From Nomia melanderi (lineage: Eukaryota > Arthropoda > Insecta > Hymenoptera > Halictidae), in contig NC_135008.1 of NCBI RefSeq assembly GCF_051020985.1, positions 1,426,001-1,490,000 on the forward strand: a stretch of 64,000 nt of DNA, written 5' to 3'. Position 1 is the stretch's first letter; every line of letters starts with the position of its first letter. Positions 48,571 to 57,541 of the stretch are shown here, one piece after another. The notes beneath the pieces were generated by a model. The model worked only from the letters and a program-made list of their open reading frames with translations, had not been told where the DNA came from and ran no database searches. The position numbers and the translations under genes are program-made.

Positions 48571-51054
48571 ATGCTGATTACTTTTCTCTTGTATATCGTC
48601 TGCGGTACGTACTTTGCACCGAATATGTCTTATCCAAAAATGAAAATCATTTTAGGAACATCTCGAAGGCGAAACATATATTCCATCCGCGAATAATACA
48701 GAATTTTTCTGTAGTCTCATTATAAAAAACACAGATCTCTCATTTTATATTTCCAACCGTTAAATATACGATTATTTACAAATACAAATACAAATGTGCC
48801 TTGTGATAACGAATGAATCAATCAACGATTGATTAACCATTTTGAAGCATGATCTTCGACCCTTTGCACTCGGGAGTTTCTCACTAGAAATCCTTAACAT
48901 TTTTTGACAAGGGGAAATCACCTCCCGAGTGCAAAGGGTTAATCAACCATTCTCTGTATTCAGTTTATCTTCCGTTCTGTCCTTTCCAGAAACATTTCAC
49001 ACCGTGTAATACGATATCCAAGGACAGGTCAGCTTCGAATACAGTTCAAATCGTAATAGGTCACGTTTGTAACAGTTTTACGAGTGATTTTTCAGTGAAC
49101 GCGGGCGACACAAAGCCGAAGGACCCCGTGAACTCTCAGCTCGGCTGGTTCCCGTACGTGGTATCCGTCAGGGTGGACAACCAACATGTCTGCGGCGGTG
49201 CTATCCTCGACAGCACTCACGTACTCACTGCCGCGCACTGCCTGACGGAACACGTGAACAACCCCGGCAGCGTGGAAGTTGTCACTTCCGCTGTTCTCCT
49301 GGACCAGGGTGGCGAACTTCATCGCGCCTCTCGTTTCGTCGTTCCACCGGCTTACCCTAAAGTCGACGAACTGGACATAGCCGTGATCAAGGTGTGTCCT
49401 TCACGTATTTCGATGTTCGATCGTTGAATCGTTTCTGTAATCGAGTCGCTGGGAAGCCAATGCGATTGAGTAAGAAGGAATAATTGAGAGTGAATGGCTT
49501 TTGAAATGATTGTACGATGTATTTAGAAGATGCAAAGAAGGTAATCGAACATTGTTTCTATCGAAGGTAGACAGAGTTTGAAATAATGACGAAGAATTAT
49601 CTAGATTAGTCGTATACTCTGAATTGAGTTTTCCACTTCTCAGAATGTTCGGCTCTTGAAATGATTATATAATGCATTTAGAAGATACACAGAGAAGATA
49701 ATCGAACAATGTTTCTATCGAATGTAAAACCTTTTGAAATGTTCACTCAGAATTATTTAGTTTAGTCGTATATTCTGAATTCTTTCCACTTCTCCAATGA
49801 CGAGTATGAAGTTAATTATAGAACATGTGCAAAATTCGATTGAGGAGATTAAACTGAGAGAGTAATTTTAAATTGAAATTTCAGGTGTCCTTCGGCACTT
49901 TCGATAGTAGTGTTAAATTTAGACGATAAACGTTTAAAAATAGTAGGTTACTGATATAAATGCTCTCTTATCTCAGCTGCAAGATCCTATCGTTGAGAAT
50001 CAGTATCAGCACCGAATCGCACTCAGCCAGGTCAAGCCGCCGACGAACACTTACGCGTTATTGGTCGGATGGGGGGAAATTCCTAATTCCAAACCACCAC
50101 GACTAACGAACGCACAGCAGTACGTGTACATTTGGATCATCGACACTGATAAATGCAACGCGTACTATCAGCGCGAGCATGGACAACATATCTGTACGTC
50201 GACTAGGTCGAATTACGGCGTTTGTCCAGTGAGTAAACGAAATCACCAATTCTTCGTGATTGTTATTTATATATCTTTTTATATCATTAAATTTACAGAC
50301 CAGCGGCGTATGAAAGAAATTCTGTTTCGATTCACTTTGAGATTAACGCTAGAACTACCGAGCATTTAACCCTTTGCAAAGTTTTTCACAGATGAATTAA
50401 TTCACAGATAATTCACAGATAAATTAAGCAACAAAGCTATTTTAATTAAATATTTCACATTGCAATACAAAGTTTAATTTAAAATGGCAAATATTCAACT
50501 TCATAGTTTTGCTTTGAGTGCAAAGGGTTAATACGATTAGCATGTAATACTCATAAAAATTGTAGCAATCGATTATGCTCAGTTTCTTTAGATATTCATT
50601 GCGGTATTCAAATGAAACTATTTACTTTCAAAATCATTTGGAACGTTCAATGCTTCTAAGATATCAATAATTGCGAAACAAACAAGAAACCGGTTGTTAA
50701 AATGATAACTAATTGATTCCTTGATTAACTAGAAATCTCTGTCATCCATACAATTTTGTGCCACATATGTAAAATTGTGAAAGTTTGTCACTAGTCAGTA
50801 ACGATCTCATTCTAGTCTAAGAGATCGCGATTCATACTGAACCAACCGTAATCCGATGATCACCGATATCTAGACTCCATTTTATTTAATGTTGCTTTTA
50901 TTTGTTCAACCAGGGCGACAGCGGGAGCCCACTGGTTCTCAACGACCAAGTCATTGGCGTAACATCGCGCGGTTTCTGCGAGAAAGGCCGGCCAGATCTT
51001 TTCGTACGCGTTTACGACAACCTGGCCTTTATCTACAACGCGCTGAAATCTTAA
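48571..51054 (+). CDS. S1A serine protease C, divergent activation region
   Basis: Four exons, 48571-48604, 49096-49391, 49977-50228 and 50914-51054 (phases 1, 0, 0), encode 240 residues. A short signal peptide (MLITFLLYIVC) is followed by NAGDTKPKDPVNSQLGWFPY. Aligning WFPY with QFPY of the sisters puts PKDP where IVGG should be, with Lys-Pro before it, so no usual trypsin-cut neo-N-terminus exists. The catalytic triad is nevertheless intact: His in LTAAHC, Asp in ELDIAVIK, Ser in GDSGSP. Gly189 (GVCPGDSG) and Asp226 (RPDL) are kept. It may be an enzyme with unusual activation or an inactive homologue; sequence alone cannot decide. It is the only plus-strand member of the cluster. Intron 3 holds a nested pair of transposon remnants and intron 2 a 155-bp tandem duplication. 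Confidence 0.87.
48856..48942. mobile_element. piggyBac-like MITE (family 1), 87 bp copy in protease C intron 1
   Basis: Left end TCGACCCTTTGCACTCGGGAG and right end CTCCCGAGTGCAAAGGGTTAA form a near-perfect inverted repeat, so the transcript could fold into a hairpin. The left TTAA has mutated to TCGA. Confidence 0.8.
49496..49805. repeat. Tandem duplication, two ~155-bp units, in protease C intron 2
   Basis: Copies begin at 49496 and 49651 with GGCTTTTGAAATGATT and GGCTCTTGAAATGATT. Later shared stretches include AATCGAACA, GTTTCTATCGAA and TTAGTCGTATA. Confidence 0.75.
50343..50745. mobile_element. TTAA-flanked MITE-like repeat (family 2), copy b, interrupted
   Basis: Left terminus TTAACGCTAGAACTACCGAG. 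It is homologous in inverted orientation to 41598-41848 and is split at its internal TTAA by the family 1 element at 50366-50531. The right end is estimated from where similarity to copy a stops. Confidence 0.7.
50366..50531. mobile_element. piggyBac-like MITE (family 1), 166 bp, nested insertion
   Basis: TTAA at 50366-50369 and 50528-50531 flank CCCTTTGCAAAG...GAGTGCAAAGGG. Removing the element and one TTAA restores GAGCATTTAATACGATT, which is the uninterrupted sequence of copy a near 41820. This proves the insertion and its target duplication. It lies in protease C intron 3. Confidence 0.9.
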
Positions 51055-51591
51055 CAGATACACGGCGATACGGATAATCGATATTTGCGACAGGATTTTA
51101 GGAACGTCGTTCAATGAACTATAGATTTACTTCATTCGTTTGAGTGCTCTTTTTATGCTCAATTATTTATAATACATAATTTAGTCCCTTAGAAGCCAAT
51201 ATAATTAAGTCCAGAAAGTAAAAATCATGAAAATTTATGGTTGCTTATCAAATGATTATACAACGTATTCGGAAGCGATAAGAGGGGTTTCCTGATCTAG
51301 AGAAAAACGAAGGTAAATCCTTGAACAATCGAAAAGAATTTTGTTTCCATGGAAACTGACGAAAATTAGAAAATATTAAGACTTAACCGCCTTGACTTCT
51401 GCGACTCAATTATTCGAAGAATTTGGGAAGATAGTAAAGATAACATGATTTTAAATGATACGAAGTTGTGATCAGTTATACTTTATTATGTAGAAAGTAT
51501 TGTAAACTGGACGGTTGTATATGCGATGAGTACAGTATTTGGAAATAAATATTTAAATAGTGAATGAATCACGCGAATGATGCTGTCGTCG
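51055..51591. other. Convergent intergenic region between proteases C and D
   Basis: AT-rich 3' flanks of two genes that face each other. The likely poly(A) signal of protease D is at 51482-51487. Nothing else was recognised. Confidence 0.5.
51482..51487 (-). promoter_or_regulatory. Candidate poly(A) signal of protease D
   Basis: AATAAA on the minus strand about 105 bases after the stop codon of protease D. Confidence 0.5.
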
Positions 51592-53055
51592 TTAATATGC
51601 CATTGCTGTTTGAATGAACTCGAGACTGTCGTAGACACTAGTGAAAATATCCGGTTGTCCACGGGCGCAGGGAACTCCTCTTGACGCGACACCAGCGACT
51701 GCATTGTTGTAAACAAATGGATCGCCACTGTCACCCTAAAATCAACAGAAACACAAGGATGAGCTAAATTTCATAATAAAAGTCTGCAGTATAGTTATAA
51801 GTAACATATTCTATCAGCGAAGCTTTAGAAGCCGAGATTGCGAGGATTTGTTCACACTTACGAGGCATGTACCGCTGTCGGGGCCGTTTAAAGTGCAGAT
51901 CTCGCTAATGATGAAGCCAGAAGTTTGTTTGCAGACCATTGTGTCGATTACTTTGACGGACAGGTGTTGCTGGGAGCTCGACATCGCGGTTGGCGGGGAA
52001 GACGTGCCACCCCATCCGCTCACAGTGCCGTAAACGAACGCCGGCGTTCTGTCGCTGGGAAGCGCGATCGGCTGTTGATTCGCGTTGAAATTGATTGGCT
52101 CGGCAAGCTGTAACATTCGACGAGTTGTCAAAATTAAAAGAAATTGTTAACGACTGAATCAACGTAATCTGTTTCGAGCTTTCGTAGATGCACGTCCTAT
52201 CAAATTCGGCGATTGCGTTTTCAGTTTCATTAGTCCCGAAGATTAACTTCGATTTTCTTGGAATTTGATGTGTAAAACGGATATTCGAACGAAAGATTCG
52301 TTTAGTAAAGGGTTGATCTGATATTGGAAAGCACGATAAATACCTTGATCACGCCGACATCTTTGTCGAGATAGTCAGGGTAGTAGGGATGAGGGTAAAG
52401 GCCAGCCACACGGTGAGTCTCGCCGCCCTGGTTCAGATGGATGGTTCCAGTCACCACTTCCACATCTTCCGTTTTATTGTTTGCATTCAATATACAATGC
52501 GCAGCGGTGATAACATGGTGATTGCCGATGATAGCACCACCGCAGAATGGTTTGCCCTTTAATTTCAGATACACGGTGTACGGAAACTGACCGGGTTGAC
52601 TGTCTCTGCCACCGACCAGCTGCTCGCGACCGTCCGCGGTTACTGAAAAAGTTCAATTTTAATCATTAGAATCGATTGAACCTTTAGATATCCAATTTTT
52701 TTTTAACATTATTTAGGAAAGTTTAAGTTGATTTCAACTCGTGCAATTATACGAATAAGCATTGTAATACTCTGGCTTCGAAGCTACAATTTTCGCGATT
52801 TATATGAATAAATACGTAATTTCTTAGGAACAATATAATGAAGTGTGGATTAATCGTCTGTAAATCTAGCGTTAGATAGTCACAAAGAAAAATATAAAAC
52901 AATGGTTAAAAGAAAAGTTCATATATCTTTTCTATATTTAATTAACTAACTTATTTTATACAAGTTTTTGTACATTTTATACTAAAATAATTAAAAATCG
53001 ACTTGCGACACTCACCGAATACGACTAAGGTTAATAAAGAGAGAAGAGAATACAT
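51592..53055 (-). CDS. S1A serine protease D, chymotrypsin/brachyurin-like
   Basis: Four exons, 53055-53016, 52642-52344, 52107-51862 and 51735-51592 (phases 1, 0, 0), encode 242 residues. Signal peptide MYSLLSLLTLVVF, then propeptide VTADGREQ and LVGG; the residue before the cut is Gln rather than Arg or Lys. Triad: His in ITAAHC, Asp in DKDVGVIK, Ser in GDSGDP, where the usual GGP is GDP. Residue 189 equivalent is Gly (SGTCLGDSG, very like crab collagenase GTCNGDSG) and QPDI gives Asp226. Three disulfides are predicted. Secreted, probably digestive. Closest in the cluster to A and B in exon layout and in its ending (FIQTAMAY). Confidence 0.9.
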
Positions 53056-53123
53056 GGTTGTGATTAACACCGACTCTGTTAGTTTGATATTAAGTAATAC
53101 TGACAAGAATCATGAAGGAAGTC

Positions 53124-53131
53124 TTTATATA
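53124..53131 (-). promoter_or_regulatory. TATA box of protease D
   Basis: TATATAAA on the minus strand about 70 bases before the ATG at 53055. Confidence 0.7.
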
Positions 53132-53925
53132 CTCCTTGTACGATTATAATATCATGAGAGAGGCGCATGGTTTCTAGTGATAACACCGGAAATATACCCT
53201 ACTGGCCAGACGATTCATTGATGTCTGGCAAGTGATAGCCCCACCAACCACTTGTCTACGACAAAAGGAAATATTCCTTAAACCGCTAATAATATTTACG
53301 TATCATTCGTGAGCCATTGGGAACGAAGATTTCTTGAAATATACAAAACTCTCAGCAGAAAAGCTAACTTATAGATCAATTGCTTAAACAATAGAAAGAA
53401 ACAGAAACTACACGCTCTCTTGCTGTTCGAGTAATTAAATCATTCGTTTGCAACTTCATTTCATCTCGCCGAAATGTCGATGTTCGTCTGTAAAGGATGA
53501 AGTCGTCAGATTGCTTTTTTAAATAGTTATCAGATTCCCGTGGCATGATTCATCTCATTGTTCAGGATGAAACGTGTCCGAGGCGTAAAAATGTCGATGA
53601 TTCTCGAAAGGAATCGGACGTTAAACGCATTCGAATTCTTGTTTAAAATGCTCGACCGGGGGGAAATAATGATGCCGAGCACGATAGTTCGCGTGCGGTT
53701 GGCAATAGCCCAGATATACTTGCATAATCGTGGGAAGGAATGATTTAAGCCTATTCGTTTTACATGTTTCGCCGCTGATATCGTCCGCGGCCGCGGCGGT
53801 TCTTAAATTAATGATCCACTCGGTCCGCGTCCGTTGACAGACGCATTAACGATAAATCGACGCCGCGACTCTAGGTAAACACGTGGGAAAGCGGAGGGAC
53901 GCGTATCCGTGTAGTACTGTTAATT

Positions 53926-54340
53926 TACGTGTCAATTGCGAAAGGTGTTCGGCTTGCGAGGCCGTAAAACGGTTGGCGCGAGTGCGTGTTAACGATAATA
54001 ATATCAAATTAACGGAAGACGACTCATTCCGAGGGAACACGGTCTTCTTGTTCCGTCGATGTCGCGGCGAATTGAATTAAGAACGATGGGACATTATTTA
54101 TGTAGAATCGAGTAGAAATATTTATTAACGCGTCAATTGCGAAAGGTGCGAGACCGCAAAATGGTTGACGCGAGTGCGTGTCGGCGATAACAGTGTCGAA
54201 TGAACGGGAGATGACTCATTTAGGAGAGACACGATTTTTTTTCGCTTCGTTAGTGTCTTGCTTCATTGAATTCGGAACGACAGGATGTTGTTAATGTTGA
54301 GTTAAGTAGAAATAATTATTAACGTGTCAATTGCGAAAGG
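53926..54340. repeat. ~200-bp tandem repeat, two units plus start of a third
   Basis: Units start near 53927, 54128 and 54322 with ACGTGTCAATTGCGAAAGG (ACGCGTCAATTG in the second). The first two also share GCGAGTGCGTGT, CGACTCATT-like and GAATTG stretches. The diverged copies suggest age. Confidence 0.75.
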
Positions 54341-54553
54341 AAAATATTACTGACACAGTAACGATGAAATATAATAATATGTAATTTTCTGAGATATTAT
54401 GGTTGTTCGGATAAATTGATAGATGTAATTGTTACGAATGATTTAATTAAGTGTTACAGATACAGGATAGGATTCGTTTAGTATCCTTATCCCATCGTTG
54501 ATCCAGCGGGTGCACGGCTGGGACGCTAGATGGCACGCGTTACTTATATTCGG

Positions 54554-54826
54554 AAGGATAATAACTTCCGTCACAAATAGACTCAATCCTTGAAAAACCA
54601 AATCTCAAACATTTAAGAATAATAGATAAATTCTGGAAAGAAACCAACATCAAGATGTAACAAACAAAATAAAACCAAACTCCCCAAATAACGGCTGACA
54701 ACTAAGAGAAACAAAACACCACTAAAAATAGTAAGCTAGTAATAAGATATTGTAACCATGTATACTGGACAATAGACCATAAAAGGTTCTAAGCCTCTTT
54801 TCAATAAAAAAAAAGGATAATAACTT
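54554..54826 (+). mobile_element. Retroposed insertion with 14-bp target duplication and A-tail
   Basis: AAGGATAATAACTT occurs at 54554-54567 and again at 54813-54826. Between them is a 245-base insert ending in CAATAAAAAAAAA. A direct repeat plus a terminal A-run with an AATAAA signal is the mark of target-primed reverse transcription. The insert (54568-54812) has no long open frame and may be the 3' end of a 5'-truncated LINE or a SINE-like RNA. Confidence 0.8.
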
Positions 54827-56391
54827 TTCGATTAATAATAAATACTATTTCACATTATTCATTTTTTACAATTTTGTATCTACGACTAAGTATCTATGAT
54901 TCATTACAGATTTATCCTCTTTCAAGTTGAATAGCTCGTTAATTGGAATTCTTATCTCAACGCCACAATTAACGGATAAGAAGATCGAGACGTGGGATTA
55001 ATTTTCTCAAGTGTTTCTGTCTCGGCGGACATTTCCTCGATTTCCATTGGCACGTAAGTACAATGTTCACGAAACTGAGTCAAGTAAATACACGGTTCCT
55101 AGAAGGATAAGATTACGCAAAAAATAAAATGGCGGTTGTAACGGAACGCGCGTTTCTCGAGAAAATTTCGTGCGAAGCGTGCGAACGGTGTTCTCCGCGC
55201 GATACGTTACTTCAAAGTCACCGTGTACATTCATCGCGGGCAATCAATAGAACTCTCAATCCTCTAATGTTCTTCCGGATATGTGAAGATTGAACTTTAT
55301 CTGAACAATTGCATCTAACACCCACTCGGCCAGGGAGAATCCATTACACGCGAGCAATTAGTAATATATCGCTGTCAAGAAATAGTGTTACGTTTCAATA
55401 TATCGTGCACGCTGGGTTCATTAAATATCAATGCCTCCGCGGTAATTAATCACGCATCGATTCTCACAGATAATCGATTGGCAATATTGTTAGATACACA
55501 GAACGGTGGAGAACGGTGTCAGTCGCGGGCACGATCCAAACGCGGCCCCGTAAAATGGCCGGCGAACGAGAGGGACGCTGGGAACTCGATTAACCAGAGG
55601 AAAATCTATTTCGAAATGCATTTCGGCTCATTCCGTGACAGTGATTTAACAAACGAATTAGTTGAAGGATCTTTGTACTCCGTAGTACCACGAAATGAAT
55701 GAAATCAGATCCGATTTATCAATGAAATCCTTATATAAGCTTTTACGCATCGCGCTCTTTCAGAAATTGGAGCTCATTGGCCAGTCATATCGCGAGGCAT
55801 TGTGAATAATCTATAAATTAAAAGATAACAATGGTTGTTGTGTCCTCTATATTTATTAAGCGAAGTGCACAGCTGTTCACCCCAGAAAAACTCTCGTTTT
55901 TAACTAACTTTAACGATTTTCCTTATAAGGACCACGAAACAATGTATGGGAACTATTGAACCGAGCGTTTCGATCGGTTTAATTAAGTATAAAGCAGACG
56001 CGAACGATCATTCCTTCACGCAGGTTACCTTTCATTCAGCTGAACTTTCGATGACACACGCGCGGCACGCCGATCGGCCGTTAGCCTTATCTATCTTTGC
56101 ATTCGGTTTTACGACAGTTCTTTTACACTGTTCCGCCAATGAGCACCAATCCCGCGGCGGATAAGGCATAGATTTTATAGCCACTCGTAGAAAGGAAGGT
56201 AACTCCTCCTTTAAGACAGGGAATATGCGCCGCGCCATAACAAAACCAAATATCGACGATTAGGTGGAGCAAACCGGAGGAAAACGTGCGAACGCACCCT
56301 ACCCTCGCGCTTTTCGCTCTACTCGGCCCGCAAGCCTTACAGAATATCAGAGGAGCTTCGGTTATTCACCGCAGGAAGCCGACAGTTGATA

Positions 56392-56556
56392 ATTGAAGTC
56401 AAAGTTCAAATCAAATAATCAAAGTTCAAACAATCAAATTCAAATGATGAAAATTCAAACAACCAAATTCAAACAATTAAAGTCCAAATAACCAAATTCG
56501 AATGATCGAAGTTCCATAATCAAATTCAAACGATCAAAGTTCAAAGTTCAAATCAG
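56392..56556. repeat. Minisatellite of ~13-15 bp units (CAAATTCAAACAAT-like)
   Basis: About eleven variant units such as CAAAGTTCAAATCAA, CAAATTCAAATGAT and CAAATTCAAACAATT follow each other. The strand shown is nearly free of G. Confidence 0.8.
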
Positions 56557-57223
56557 ACGATCTGACCAACCACTAAGTTATCGTCGAAAGGCCGCCGAAT
56601 TTCTTTCTGCACCTAACAGACGCGTTACAACGCAGCATTCGTTCGTTTTTAAACCCAGACGAGCAGCAATTGGGTAGCAAGCAGGAGCGTTCAGCTTGTA
56701 AAATTTCCTCGAAGCTGAATAAAGCGAACAGTCGTTCGGTCGGCGTAAACGCAGCATAACGCGAACGCCGCGGCAAGCCGGCGCGCGGGGCCAGTTCCAT
56801 TCACAGTGGCCGGAGATGACAGAACGATGGACGGGCTCTATTGAGCCTTTACTAGGAAACGGTGCTCAAACATTTGGTTTGACGCGTCCGCGACGGCGCA
56901 TAATGGCCGTTCGCTCATTAGGAGGACAGGTTGGAGCCCCGATGCCACCGTTCACGCGCGACCAGTGAAAAGCGTCCTTTCCGCGCGTCCACCCTCTAGA
57001 CAAGGGCATTGTGGGCCCAACGGTCCGTCAAAGACTCGATTCTCCTCCGTCGCGGACCTATCTAGTCGCGGACGCGCGGTGTTACTGTTCCCGTAATTGA
57101 ATAATCGCGGTCTACCTGGAATTGCTCGCGAGTGATTTGCTGACGCGCAGTGGAACATCCTGAATTTTCTATTCGCGGTTGAATGATAGCGCGTGACGCG
57201 GTGGAAATAGATGAATTTCAATT

Positions 57224-57541
57224 GGAAATTAACGCTGGAACTACCCAGGGTTTAGCGTGATTAACGTGTTATCCTTATAAACATTGTAGCGATGTTGTCT
57301 TCGAATTCTAGAGGTGTTTATGGTACTACTCGAGTGGAACTGGTTTTCGTTTCGGATACCGAACGCTTTTAACACTAGAACTACCGTTAAAAGCATTCAA
57401 TAATTCAAATGATCTTGAAGATAAATAGTTTCATTTGAATAGTGTAATGAATGCCTAAAAGAACAGGCAATAATCTATTGCTATAATTTTTTTATGGATC
57501 ACATATTAGTCGTATTAAATGCTCGGTAGTTCTAGTGTTAA
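57224..57541. mobile_element. Two family 2 TTAA repeats in inverted orientation
   Basis: 57369-57541 is a complete copy with TTAA at both ends and inverted termini CACTAGAACTACCG and CGGTAGTTCTAGTG. Immediately to its left, from 57224, lies an older copy beginning TTAACGCTGGAACTACCCAG and resembling the left half of 50343-50745. Confidence 0.7.

Noticed and set aside
48571..51054. Protease C as a pseudogene
   Set aside because: The activation motif is lost, but all four exons, splice sites, the frame, three disulfides and the catalytic triad are intact, so it is kept as a gene with unusual activation.
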